Assembly (NCBI GenBank): GCA_024682835.1
Contig: JAIKYU010000059.1
Span: forward strand, 1-64,000
Source of the DNA: Lachnospiraceae bacterium
GTDB lineage: Bacteria > Bacillota > Clostridia > Lachnospirales > Lachnospiraceae
Direction of reading: 5' to 3'
DNA: 64,000 nt
Below are positions 54,201 through 62,237 of the stretch, piece after piece; position 1 is the stretch's first letter, and each line of letters opens with the position of its first letter. A program made the translations under genes and the position numbers. Under the pieces are notes generated by a model, which worked only from the letters and a program-made list of their open reading frames with translations, did no database searches and was not told the origin of the DNA.

Positions 54201-54685
54201 TAAACCGTCCGGCAATCGCGCAGACGGGCAGCCAGCTGTCTGTGCATCCCGCAGGCTTCGACCAGACGATCCAGATCTGCCGGTGTAATGCGATATTGTA
54301 AAAACTCGGAAAGAACGGATTTGACTTCATCCAGAAAGCCCGGTTGAGAAAGACGCCTGCCGATTACCGGCAGGCGATCTTGTATCTGATCTGCAACATG
54401 CCGAAGAACCAGCGTTTTCCCCATATCATCCAACACAGGGACCTCAGGCTTTCCCACCTCGTCAAAAACACGGTGACGGAGGCGGGAAAAACTGAGCACA
54501 TCAATGTTGCTGATGGCATGCTTCGGGTGCATACGCACCACGTCGCGCTGCACCTGCAGCGTAAACTGGTCGGGAACAACAATGAAAAAATCAGTCTCCG
54601 GGCTGCGCTGACTCTCCTCAATCACTTCCCTGAACAGCGTCGTGCTCTTTCCCGAACCGGAAGCGCCAAAACAGAACCGCAGCAT
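51200..54685 (-). CDS. addB: ATP-dependent nuclease subunit AddB
   Basis: Partner of AddA that recognises Chi and cuts the other strand. 1,161 aa from MLRFCFGASGSGKST, whose Walker A motif sits at the very start as usual. The iron-sulfur nuclease has Cys in FAACPFSYF and the C-terminal CDYCRYRGVC set; the nuclease core is in FRIVDYKSGAQTWD. The longer frame to 54757 would overlap the AICAR-transformylase gene and precede the Walker motif with unrelated residues, so I reject it. There is no strong ribosome site; the upstream stop is seven bases away, suggesting coupling. Two exact 14-bp word copies lie inside (52025-52038, 54044-54057). Confidence 0.95.
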   Translation of the reverse strand: MLRFCFGASGSGKSTTLFREVIEESQRSPETDFFIVVPDQFTLQVQRDVVRMHPKHAISNIDVLSFSRLRHRVFDEVGKPEVPVLDDMGKTLVLRHVADQIQDRLPVIGRRLSQPGFLDEVKSVLSEFLQYRITPADLDRLVEACGMHRQLAARLRDCRTVYDAFLSFLKGHYVTAEETLGILSDSIPRSKLLKDSIVVFDGFTGFTPIQYQVISSLLRTARQVTVSLLMDPQEDPFRFPRETDSVFSLTLKATADLEKTAYLASLTDDHDHAGGPDLGAFCVERRAKAGDLFLRERPVRRLRDNPPLAFLEESVFRRPSEVWSKPTGDSITLFEASDPEEECTECCLKIHSMLRTDETLRFENMAILTTDPESYVPLIKRTASLFDIPLYIDETRKLRMNPLVECIESAMAVLRDRDITEAAFRFLRCPILGLSVAAVDRLQIYTEALGIRRRKQWESRFLRTVWTDRTPEEQVELLQEVNELRERFCELIEPFAASAKGDVRTFSEALIALLENLHAEEKLLEIAAVREASGDQEGRREYEQVYRKVMELIDQMIALLGEQHVSVREYGELLRVGIDKITIGMIPASIDRVVIGDMERTRLGEKKILFLLGVNDTLLPRSAGGGGILNEMDRRFLSEAVRDVELAPDTVQSLSNEREYLYMNLTKPSVTLGLSWSLTGLDGKSMRPADLIRQIRRMFPELPVHHATERELTDRIGTVKSARMLVSGDLRRYADAQMTPEEERDYLTLVHVVCDTEQGKTDPVQRLFEQAFYTYRPSPIDKKTIDILYAGLMEGSVSRMETFAACPFSYFAAYGLRLRERERYEVDPTDLGTVYHGVLQGIDGRLRAGRRNLADLTAEETIALTDAVLTDYLSGYRNQIFLSNARYQYMQQRIRRVMLRTVDTLRYQLEKGVFVPAASEWDFRVQESGWTMRGRVDRIDEAGGDDGRYFRIVDYKSGAQTWDPALFYHGIQMQLVIYLRAVTEAYRKRYPETEPLPAGVFYYRVNDPILSGDDNKIASDIENQIRKELAFSGIANRDMRALSLMDRTLAGGGGTALQSDILPVGLKKDGAFTASSHVFSTEEFDMASQYAGKMIRSVGDRIRAGDVTVSPYRYRKKTACDYCRYRGVCSFDRQIAGYRMREITPMKEQDLLTAIRSERDV

Positions 54686-54692
54686 CGGTATC

Positions 54693-55871
54693 TTAATGAT
54701 GGAAAAGCCGCAGTCCCGTGAAGCACATGACCATCTCGTGCCGGTCTGCCGCAGCAATCACATGATCATCCCGGACGGATCCGCCGGGCTCAGCGACATA
54801 AGACACGCCGGACCTCGCGGCACGTTCGATGTTGTCTCCAAAGGGGAAGAACGCGTCACTGCCAAGCGACACGCCGATATTCCGATCGAGCCAGGCTCTT
54901 TTTTCCGCAGGGGTGAACGGATCCGGACGTACCGTAAACAATTCCTGCCATCTGCCTTCGCCAAGGACATCATCGGCATCCTCTCCCAGATAAAGATCGA
55001 TGGCGTTGTCCCTGTCCGGGCGCCGGACGGTATCCTTGAAAGGAAGATCCAGGACCTGCGGCGCCTGCCTGAGGTACCAGCGGTCAGCCTTGTCACCTGC
55101 CAGTCTCGTGCAATGAATCCGGGACTGCTGCCCCGCACCGATTCCGATTGCCTGCCCGCCCACCGCATAGCAGACAGAATTCGACTGAGTGTACTTCAGG
55201 GTGATCAGCGCAATCAGCAGATCCCTCTTTGCCTCCTCCGGAAGCACCCTGTTTTTCGTGACAATGTTTTCCAACAGCTTTTCATCAATCGGCAGATCAT
55301 TGCGTCCCTGAGAAAAGGTCACACCGAAAACCGTTTTCGTCTCTTCCGCGGCCGGCTGATAATCCCGATCGATCCGGATCACCGCATAACCGCCCTTTTT
55401 CTTTTCCTTCAGAATCGCCAGCGCTTCCGGAGAATAATCCGGAGCAATGATTCCGTCAGAGACCTCCCGCTTCAGCAATCTGGCCGTATCCTCGTCACAG
55501 GTGTCCGACAGGGCGACAAAGTCGCCGAAGGACGACATCCGGTCGGCACCTCTTGCCCGCGCATAGGCACTTGCCTGCGGCGAAAGGTCCCCCAGATCAT
55601 CCACCTGGTAGATACGGCGCTCCAGTTCATCCAACGAAAGCCCCAATGCCGCTCCGGCCGGACTGACATGCTTGAAGGAGGAGGCAGCCGGAATGCCGGT
55701 CGCCTTTCGCAGCTCCGATACAAGCTGCCAGGCATTAAAGGCATCCAGCAGGTTGATGTATCCGGGTTTCCCGTTCAAAACCTCGATCGGCAGATCACTC
55801 CCGTCCTGCATATAGATGCGGGACGGTTTCTGATTCGGATTGCATCCGTACTTCAATTCCAGTTCTTTCAT
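54693..55871 (-). CDS. AICAR transformylase (single-domain, PurH C-domain type)
   Basis: 392 aa, about the size of the C-terminal domain of PurH alone. Visible: LKYGCNPNQKPSRIY, ASSFKHVSPAGAALG with the catalytic Lys-His, KYTQSNSVCYAVGGQAIGIGAGQQSRI, and SDAFFPFGDNIERAA near the C-terminus. It adds the formyl group of 10-formyl-THF to AICAR. The cyclohydrolase domain of normal PurH is missing and is supplied by the neighbour upstream. GAGGAG fixes the start at 55871. Confidence 0.92.
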   Translation of the reverse strand: MKELELKYGCNPNQKPSRIYMQDGSDLPIEVLNGKPGYINLLDAFNAWQLVSELRKATGIPAASSFKHVSPAGAALGLSLDELERRIYQVDDLGDLSPQASAYARARGADRMSSFGDFVALSDTCDEDTARLLKREVSDGIIAPDYSPEALAILKEKKKGGYAVIRIDRDYQPAAEETKTVFGVTFSQGRNDLPIDEKLLENIVTKNRVLPEEAKRDLLIALITLKYTQSNSVCYAVGGQAIGIGAGQQSRIHCTRLAGDKADRWYLRQAPQVLDLPFKDTVRRPDRDNAIDLYLGEDADDVLGEGRWQELFTVRPDPFTPAEKRAWLDRNIGVSLGSDAFFPFGDNIERAARSGVSYVAEPGGSVRDDHVIAAADRHEMVMCFTGLRLFHH

Positions 55872-55888
55872 CTTGCTCTCCTCATTTA

Positions 55889-55932
55889 AAAACAAATGTT
55901 ATAATAACACGCGATATAATATCATGTATTAT
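55889..55932. repeat. Array of three RTAWCRNNYGWTAY units before the AICAR-transformylase gene
   Basis: Units at 55889-55902 (one mismatch), 55904-55917 (exact, ATAACACGCGATAT) and 55919-55932 (one mismatch), each starting 15 bp after the last. They occupy nearly the whole gap between the IMP cyclohydrolase stop and the transformylase ribosome site, and slightly overlap the stop. Confidence 0.65.
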
Positions 55933-56642
55933 TTATTCTTGTTAATGATTCTCGACTGAACCTCTCCGCTTTCGATGTTGATAAAACGCGTGAAAAGGGA
56001 TACCCGGTTGTTCTCATCCAGTGCTTCCCATACGCCGTCCGTAAAGGCATCGAACGAATCCGCAATCGTCACTGCCTTCGGCTCTCCGGTGAAGCTCGGC
56101 AGCGCTTCTGTCGGAGCAACATCTCTCGCGTAGGTATGGATCAGATGTCCCTCTCCGGCAACCGGATTGGCATAGGCGTAGGTAAAACGCTGACAGGAGG
56201 AGGGGTCGCCGCCGCGGGACTTGATGACGGACAGCTGGTAATCGTAATGTCCGCCGGCAACATGCACCAGAGCGGAGATCCTCGGCGTGAAATTCGGCGC
56301 ATCCGGCTCGAATTCTCTTGTGGAAAGCGCCTCTGTCCAGGTCATCTGTGCATCCAGTCCGCTCACGATCGTATCGGTCTGATCTCCGTTCGTCACAACG
56401 GTATAGTTGCCGATCGTGCGCACCGGTGCGTAAATAATCAGGCTCGGATCCGTAAGCTTTGCCGGATCGAATGCCTCGGTCCGGATGCCGGTTCCGTCCT
56501 CCACAAAAATGCGGTTGCGGCTGTTCTCACTCCTTCCCATGATGAAATAAGCGATTGCGGCCCGCTTTCCGTCGGCCGTCAGTCCGATCACGATTCCCCT
56601 GCCGGGATAACTGTTTGCCTGTAACTCCTTTACCAGATCCAT
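55929..56642 (-). CDS. IMP cyclohydrolase, PurO type
   Basis: 237 aa. Closes FAICAR to IMP, the last step of purine synthesis. The sequence shows the archaeal-type family features NSYPGRGIVIG and YFIMGRSENSRNR, with no similarity to the N-domain of PurH. With the transformylase next door it replaces bifunctional PurH. The ATG at 56642 has AAGGAG seven bases before and overlaps the stop of the TPR gene as TGATG; a GTG one codon earlier is less likely. Confidence 0.9.
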   Translation of the reverse strand: MDLVKELQANSYPGRGIVIGLTADGKRAAIAYFIMGRSENSRNRIFVEDGTGIRTEAFDPAKLTDPSLIIYAPVRTIGNYTVVTNGDQTDTIVSGLDAQMTWTEALSTREFEPDAPNFTPRISALVHVAGGHYDYQLSVIKSRGGDPSSCQRFTYAYANPVAGEGHLIHTYARDVAPTEALPSFTGEPKAVTIADSFDAFTDGVWEALDENNRVSLFTRFINIESGEVQSRIINKNK

Positions 56643-58057
56643 CACGTCACTCCTTCCGTTTGTCCCCTGCCTGCTCCGCTGTCGGCAATCCCCTCTGCTC
56701 CTGCGCTTTCTGTGCCGGTTTCATCGGCAAAATCCGCATCCGGTGCGCCGTCCGTTCCTTCCAGGCCCTCCCCGGCCGCTTCCGTCGCCGATTCACCTCC
56801 GGTCTCCGCACCCTCGGCATATGCTGCCGACAGACTGTCATAATACTCGTCCGAGGGAATCTCCGTGAGGTTTTCTCCCTCCAGGCGGTAACAGTACCCC
56901 TCGTCCGTCAGCGTATTCTCTTCCGTCACGCGCTCCTTATGGGAAAGCGCATAGATCTGTCCTCCCGCCGGCAGGTATACCAGCTCATTGAACACCGCTT
57001 CCCTCTCCGTCGTGCGCTCCCAGTCAACAATCAGCATCAGCAGTCCTCCGGCGTCCGAATACTCCGCATAGATCGAGGTGTTCATATCCGCAGGCTGGAT
57101 CGCGGAAAAATCAAAGGTCTGTTCACCCAGTTCATTCACCGGCCGTGCATATTCCTCTATCCGGTACCGGAACAGCTCATGCCCCACAATCTGGCCGGCC
57201 GAGACAAAATCCCCCTCCGCCATGGCGTGATTCAGATCGCGGATAAACTCATCCGGCAGAAATACCTCCGCATTCTCCTGCGTGTACTGCGACCGAAGCC
57301 CGGCCAGAACCTCCGAGCCGGTAGCCGCAAGACCCTCATCAAGAATCAGAATGGCCTCATCATCATTTCCCCGGTCAATGTAAACATGAGCCATCCGCTC
57401 ATAGACAGCAGCCGCATCCATGTGCTCCACCTCCAGGAGTCGCCGGTACAGCGCAATCGCATCCTCCGGTGCCTTTTTAGCGGCTGCGGACAGCATACCG
57501 TCAATAACCAGTGCCCTGATCAGCGCCGCTTCGTTGTCGTCGCCCGTGACATCCTGCACCGTATCCGCAACGGAGAATGCGCCGTCAAAATCCTCCTCAT
57601 CCACACGCTCCACCGCACGAAGCTCCAAAAGCCGCTCCAGCGGTTCCTTATAGGAAACAAGCGTCTCGCCGGCGCGGTGATAAAGGGAAACGGCCGTATC
57701 CGTATCCTCTGACCGGATGGCGACCTCCATCAGTCCCCGGTACGCGTCGGCATTTCGTTTGTCCATGGCAAGCACGCGCCTGAATTCGGTCACAGCCTTC
57801 GAATAATCCGCCGCCGCAAGATAACGCTGCCCGTATTTCAGATTATGTGCCAGGCGGTTCCGGGGATTATACATGAACCAGGCCATGAAAAAGAAGACGG
57901 CAACCAGGGATGCGCACAGCATCCACCAGAGGAAACGCGTTATCCTCTCTCTCGTGGTATAGACGATTCTGCGCCGCATCACCGGCGGTTTTTTCAGTTT
58001 TCTCTTCGCTATCGTCATAATCCCGGCCATACTACCCGCATATGAAGGCGCCACCAA
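56642..58057 (-). CDS. Membrane-anchored TPR protein with acidic C-terminal tail
   Basis: About 471 aa. A basic N-terminus, one membrane helix (WWMLCASLVAVFFFMAWF), TPR repeats (from YGQRYLAAADYSKAVTEF), a middle domain without known relatives, and a Glu/Gly/Ala-rich tail of 70 residues. GGGAGG at 58068-58073 points to the TTG at 58057 as start; an ATG at 58018 (MTIAKRKLKK) is possible but has no ribosome site. It resembles the other TPR membrane proteins of this window in layout. Role unknown. Confidence 0.72.
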   Translation of the reverse strand: MVAPSYAGSMAGIMTIAKRKLKKPPVMRRRIVYTTRERITRFLWWMLCASLVAVFFFMAWFMYNPRNRLAHNLKYGQRYLAAADYSKAVTEFRRVLAMDKRNADAYRGLMEVAIRSEDTDTAVSLYHRAGETLVSYKEPLERLLELRAVERVDEEDFDGAFSVADTVQDVTGDDNEAALIRALVIDGMLSAAAKKAPEDAIALYRRLLEVEHMDAAAVYERMAHVYIDRGNDDEAILILDEGLAATGSEVLAGLRSQYTQENAEVFLPDEFIRDLNHAMAEGDFVSAGQIVGHELFRYRIEEYARPVNELGEQTFDFSAIQPADMNTSIYAEYSDAGGLLMLIVDWERTTEREAVFNELVYLPAGGQIYALSHKERVTEENTLTDEGYCYRLEGENLTEIPSDEYYDSLSAAYAEGAETGGESATEAAGEGLEGTDGAPDADFADETGTESAGAEGIADSGAGRGQTEGVT

Positions 58058-58082
58058 AAAAGAGATACCTCCCTTATGATAG

Positions 58083-58111
58083 ATTATACGGCAACGGGCA
58101 GGCATTGACAA
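58083..58111 (-). promoter_or_regulatory. Promoter of the TPR gene-IMP cyclohydrolase-AICAR transformylase-addBA operon
   Basis: TTGTCA (58106-58111), exactly 17 bases, TATAAT (58083-58088) on the minus strand, closely followed by GGGAGG. The genes downstream to addA have small or no gaps, so they may share this promoter. Confidence 0.85.
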
Positions 58112-58138
58112 CGAAAAACAAAATATAGCAGATGGTAT

Positions 58139-59497
58139 TTAAAGAACCGAAACCTTCTCCCGGTATGTTTTCCGGAACAGCGTGACAGAGAGCAGGAGCG
58201 AAGCGATTTCGGCAATCGGAAACGCCCACCAGACATGGACCAGCAATCCGGTCCTGGCTAGAAGAAACGCCGCCGGGATCAGCACAACCAGCTGCCTCCC
58301 CACGGATACGATCAGCGAATAGAGACTGACGGAAAAGGCCTGGAACACGGAGCCCATCACGATGCAGACCGCGGCAACAGGAAAGCTCAGAGCGATAATA
58401 CGAAGCGCCGGTATGCCGATCGCCTTCATCTCGTCGGAAGCGGCGAACAGATCCAGCAGCACGCCGGGAATGAGCTCAAAAACGGCGGTTCCCGCCAGCA
58501 TGATCGACAACGCCAGCGTCATGGAAAATCGCAGGCTTTCCCTGATCCTTGAAGCATTCCTGGCCCCGTAATTGAATGCAAGAACCGGAATCATCCCGTT
58601 ATTGAGGCCGAAAACCGGCATGAACACGAAGCTCTGCAGTTTGAAATATACCCCGAAAACCGCCGTGGCCGTCGAGGAGAATGCAATCAGAATCTGATTC
58701 ATCAGATAGGTCATCACCGATCCGATCGCCATCATGAGCGCGGAAGGAACCCCCACCGCATAAATCTCCTTCACGGCGTCTGCCGAAGGATGCAGAACCA
58801 GCGACCAGGAAAGCCGGATATCCTTATTCTTTTTCAAATTCAGTGTCAAAGCAATGGCCGACCCCGCCACCTGTCCGAAAATCGTCGCAAAAGCAGCTCC
58901 GGCGACGCCAAGGCGCGGGAAGGGACCTACCCCGAAAATCAGAAGCGGATCGAGAATAATGTTGATCACCGCCCCCGTAATCTGAGAGATCATGCTGTAC
59001 AGCGTCCGCCCGGTTGACTGCAGGAGGCGCTCCAGCGTGATCTGGAAAAACACGCCGATCGACAGCACACAGACAATCCGAAGATAGGTGATCCCCAGTG
59101 CCAGAATTTCCGGGTCGTCCGTCTGAGATCGAATGAAAGCCCCCGCAAGGAAAATGCCGATGAACAGAAAAATAAAATAATGAATGATATTTAATAAAAT
59201 TCCCACACAGGCCGCCTGATCCGCCCTGTCAAACCGCTTTTCGCCCAGCGACCGCGAAAGCATCGCATTGATGCCGACACCCGTACCGGCTGCCAGCGCA
59301 ATCATCAGATTCTGCATCGGAAAAGCAAGCGTCACAGCCGTCAGCGCGTTTTCACTGATCCTCGACACGAAAATTGAATCGACCACATTGTACAGCGCCT
59401 GCACCAGCATGGAAATCATCATCGGCAGGGACATGGAAACAATCAGGCCCTTTACGGGCATGGTGCCCATTTTATTCGTTTCACGTGCATTCACCAC
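58139..59497 (-). CDS. MATE-family multidrug/metabolite exporter
   Basis: 452 aa, twelve membrane helices in two halves. N-terminal SMSLPMMISMLVQALYNVVDSIFV is typical of the NorM/DinF-like branch, and the second half repeats the pattern (VGVPSALMMAIGSVMTYLMNQIL). Exports cationic compounds with a Na+ or H+ gradient; the substrate cannot be predicted. GTG start at 59497 with AGAGG before it. Own promoter, divergent from mntP. Confidence 0.92.
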   Translation of the reverse strand: MVNARETNKMGTMPVKGLIVSMSLPMMISMLVQALYNVVDSIFVSRISENALTAVTLAFPMQNLMIALAAGTGVGINAMLSRSLGEKRFDRADQAACVGILLNIIHYFIFLFIGIFLAGAFIRSQTDDPEILALGITYLRIVCVLSIGVFFQITLERLLQSTGRTLYSMISQITGAVINIILDPLLIFGVGPFPRLGVAGAAFATIFGQVAGSAIALTLNLKKNKDIRLSWSLVLHPSADAVKEIYAVGVPSALMMAIGSVMTYLMNQILIAFSSTATAVFGVYFKLQSFVFMPVFGLNNGMIPVLAFNYGARNASRIRESLRFSMTLALSIMLAGTAVFELIPGVLLDLFAASDEMKAIGIPALRIIALSFPVAAVCIVMGSVFQAFSVSLYSLIVSVGRQLVVLIPAAFLLARTGLLVHVWWAFPIAEIASLLLSVTLFRKTYREKVSVL

Positions 59498-59549
59498 GGC
59501 AATCCTCTCTGTCCTGTCGCATCGGCGACCCCCTCAAAAATCTTCCAAC

Positions 59550-59578
59550 AGTCTATGAAAATGTCCCCCTCTTGTCAA
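59550..59578 (-). promoter_or_regulatory. Promoter of the MATE exporter gene
   Basis: TTGACA (59573-59578), 17-base spacer, TAGACT (59550-59555) on the minus strand, about 55 bases before the GTG start. Confidence 0.72.
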
Positions 59579-59619
59579 CCCGATCATCGGACCGTCTGAA
59601 TTCCAGCAACAATTCCTGC

Positions 59620-59648
59620 TTGACAGTTCCCTCTGTCCTGCGTATGAT
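59620..59648 (+). promoter_or_regulatory. Promoter of mntP placed for a leaderless transcript
   Basis: TTGACA (59620-59625), 17-base spacer, TATGAT (59643-59648), then only ten bases to the ATG at 59659. There is no GGAGG-like sequence in between. No manganese (yybP-ykoY) riboswitch fits in this space. Confidence 0.82.
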
Positions 59649-59658
59649 TTCTTCCTAT

Positions 59659-60249
59659 ATGAATGCACTGTTTTTTCTGATCAACAGCATCGGTCTCGGA
59701 ATCGGACTTGCCATGGACGCTTTCTCCGTCTCTCTGGCAAACGGGTTGAATGAGCCGCGCATGAATAAAAAACGGTCGCTATTTATTTCCGGCATCTACG
59801 CCACATTCCAGTTCCTGATGCCTCTGATCGGATGGTTTTTCGTGCACACGGCAGCCGCTTTTTTTTCTGTGCTCCGCCCGCTGATTCCCTGGATCGCTCT
59901 TGTTCTGCTGGCAATCATCGGCGGCAAAATGCTTTTGGAGGCCCGTTCCGGCTCCGATTCCGAATCCGGCCCGACGAGCGTCCCCCTTACACGAAAGGTT
60001 CTGCTTCTGCAGGGAATTGCCACCTCGATCGATGCGCTTTCCGTCGGCCTGACCATCGCGGATTATCATGTTGTCTCTGCAATCATTGCCTCCCTGATCA
60101 TCGGAATCGTAACACTTGTTATTTGTCTTGCCGGTCTGCGTCTCGGGCGGACCTTCGGTACGCGGCTGTCCGGCCGCGCCTCCATTCTCGGCGGAATCAT
60201 TCTCCTTGCCATCGGTCTTGAAATCTGGATCAAAGGGGTCTTCTTCTGA
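59659..60249 (+). CDS. mntP: Manganese efflux pump MntP
   Basis: 196 aa, six membrane helices in two repeats. Each half has the conserved Asp motif: GIGLAMDAFSVSLANG and GIATSIDALSVGLTI. Removes excess Mn2+ from the cytosol. The start at 59659 matches family length; the ATG five codons earlier lies in the -10 box itself. An exact RTAWCRNNYGWTAY copy (60109-60122) lies inside. Confidence 0.92.
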   Translation: MNALFFLINSIGLGIGLAMDAFSVSLANGLNEPRMNKKRSLFISGIYATFQFLMPLIGWFFVHTAAAFFSVLRPLIPWIALVLLAIIGGKMLLEARSGSDSESGPTSVPLTRKVLLLQGIATSIDALSVGLTIADYHVVSAIIASLIIGIVTLVICLAGLRLGRTFGTRLSGRASILGGIILLAIGLEIWIKGVFF

Positions 60250-60267
60250 TAAACGGCTTCTTTTTCG

Positions 60268-60296
60268 TTGACAGATCCCGTTCCCCGTTGTATGCT
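60268..60296 (+). promoter_or_regulatory. Promoter of typA
   Basis: TTGACA (60268-60273), 17-base spacer, TATGCT (60291-60296), then a leader of about 70 bases with GGGAAGGG before the ATG. Confidence 0.8.
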
Positions 60297-60371
60297 GATT
60301 CATGCTGACAGGCGGCGAAAAGCCGGTTCTCAGGCATGACGGCAGCGCAAGTCGCGCCGGGGAAGGGATTT

Positions 60372-62237
60372 ATGAAACAGACAAGAAACGATGTCCGCAA
60401 CGTAGCAATCATCGCCCATGTCGATCACGGCAAAACGACACTGGTGGACGGATTGCTGCGGCAAAGCGGCATTTTCAGGGACAACCAGGAGGTGGTCGAG
60501 CGTGTGATGGACTCCAACGCCATCGAACGGGAGCGCGGGATCACCATTCTGTCCAAAAACACCGCCATCACCTATAAGGATATCAAGATCAACATCATCG
60601 ACACGCCCGGTCACGCCGATTTCGGCGGAGAGGTGGAGCGCGTCCTGAAGATGGTCAACGGCGTGATCCTTGTCGTCGATGCCTTCGAGGGACCGATGCC
60701 GCAGACCAAGTTTGTTCTCAGAAAAGCCATGGAGCTCCGTCTCCCCGTCATCGTCTGCGTCAATAAGATCGACCGGCCGGAAGCACGACCGAAAGAGGTG
60801 ATCGACGAGGTGCTGGAGCTGCTTATGGATCTGGGAGCGGACGACAAGCAGATCGACTGCCCGTTCGTCTTTGCCTCAGCCAAGGCAGGCACCTCCTCCA
60901 TGGATCCCGAGGAAGCGGGAACCGATTTACAGCCACTGCTGGACACCATCATCAACTATATTCCAGCCCCGGTAGGAGATCCGGAGGCAGGCACGCAGAT
61001 GCTGATCTCCACCATCGATTACAACGAATACGTCGGGCGCATCGGGGTCGGCAAGATTGACAACGGTTCTCTTCACGTCGGTCAGGACGTGATCATTGTC
61101 AACCATCACGACGCTTCCAAACAGGTGAAGACCAAGGTCAGCAAGCTCTATGAATTCGAAGGTCTGAACAAGGTCGAAGTCCAGAAAGCCGAAATCGGAT
61201 CCATCGTGGCCATCTCCGGCATCGACGAGATCCGTATCGGAGACACGCTCTGCTCACCGGATTCCCCGAAAGCCATTCCTTTCCAGAAGATATCCGAGCC
61301 GACGATCTCCATGAATTTTATCGTGAATGATTCTCCTCTTGCAGGCCAGGAGGGAAAATATGTCACCAGCAGGCATCTCCGCGACCGGCTGTATCGGGAG
61401 CTCAACACCGATGTGTCGCTGAGGGTGGAGGACACCGAGACGACGGAGACATTCAAGGTGTCCGGCCGGGGCGAGTTGCATCTGTCCGTTCTGATCGAAA
61501 CCATGCGCCGGGAAGGCTATGAATTTGCCGTAAGCAAGGCCGAGGTCATTTACCGGGAGGACGAAAACGGCAAACGGCTGGAGCCTATGGAAACCTGTGT
61601 CATTGACGTCCCGGAGGAATTCTCCGGCAGTGTGATCCAGAAGCTCGGCATGCGCAAGGGTGAGCTGGTGTCCATGGGCGAATCCGGCGGCGGTTACAAC
61701 CGCCTGACTTTCCGGATCCCTTCCCGCGGTCTCATCGGCTACCGGGGTGATTTCATGACCGACACCAAAGGAAACGGCATCATGAACACGATCTTTGACG
61801 GCTATGAGCCCTATAAGGGTGATATCTCCTATCGCGGGCAGGGCTCTCTGATCGCCTTTGAGAGCGGAGAAGCGGTAACCTACGGGCTCTTTAACGCCCA
61901 GGAACGAGGCGCGCTCTTTATCGGGCCGGGCACAAAGGTTTATTCCGGCATGGTCATCGGAGAAAGCTCCAGAGGAGAGGACATCGAGGTCAATGTCTGT
62001 AAAACCAAGCATCTGACCAACACGCGGACCAGTTCATCAGACGAGGCGCTGCGTCTGGTGCCGCCAAAGGTCATGAGCCTCGAGCAGTGCATTGAATTCA
62101 TTGACACCGACGAGCTGTTGGAAGTGACTCCCGAAACGCTCAGGATCCGGAAGCGCATTCTTGACCCCACCCTGCGCAAGCGCGCCAACATCGCCGCCAA
62201 GCAAAGAGCAGAAGCCGCTGCAAATCAGGGATCATAA
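60372..62237 (+). CDS. typA: Translational GTPase TypA/BipA
   Basis: Ribosome-associated GTPase that helps 50S assembly and stress adaptation. 621 aa. G1 AHVDHGKTT (15-23), G2 RERGITI, G3 [17 protein letters not shown]4 [10 protein letters not shown], followed by EF-G-like domains and the C-terminal BipA-specific domain ([17 protein letters not shown]). The start [10 protein letters not shown] at 60372 has GGGAAGGG. The gene converges with the SGNH membrane gene with a 13-bp overlap of the 3' ends. Confidence 0.96.
   Translation: MKQTRNDVRNVAIIAHVDHGKTTLVDGLLRQSGIFRDNQEVVERVMDSNAIERERGITILSKNTAITYKDIKINIIDTPGHADFGGEVERVLKMVNGVILVVDAFEGPMPQTKFVLRKAMELRLPVIVCVNKIDRPEARPKEVIDEVLELLMDLGADDKQIDCPFVFASAKAGTSSMDPEEAGTDLQPLLDTIINYIPAPVGDPEAGTQMLISTIDYNEYVGRIGVGKIDNGSLHVGQDVIIVNHHDASKQVKTKVSKLYEFEGLNKVEVQKAEIGSIVAISGIDEIRIGDTLCSPDSPKAIPFQKISEPTISMNFIVNDSPLAGQEGKYVTSRHLRDRLYRELNTDVSLRVEDTETTETFKVSGRGELHLSVLIETMRREGYEFAVSKAEVIYREDENGKRLEPMETCVIDVPEEFSGSVIQKLGMRKGELVSMGESGGGYNRLTFRIPSRGLIGYRGDFMTDTKGNGIMNTIFDGYEPYKGDISYRGQGSLIAFESGEAVTYGLFNAQERGALFIGPGTKVYSGMVIGESSRGEDIEVNVCKTKHLTNTRTSSSDEALRLVPPKVMSLEQCIEFIDTDELLEVTPETLRIRKRILDPTLRKRANIAAKQRAEAAANQGS

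Noticed and set aside
54686..54757. Longer addB start
   Set aside because: Adds residues before the Walker A motif that normally opens AddB, and overlaps the AICAR-transformylase gene.
59498..59658. Manganese riboswitch before mntP
   Set aside because: The promoter sits ten bases before the start codon, leaving no room.
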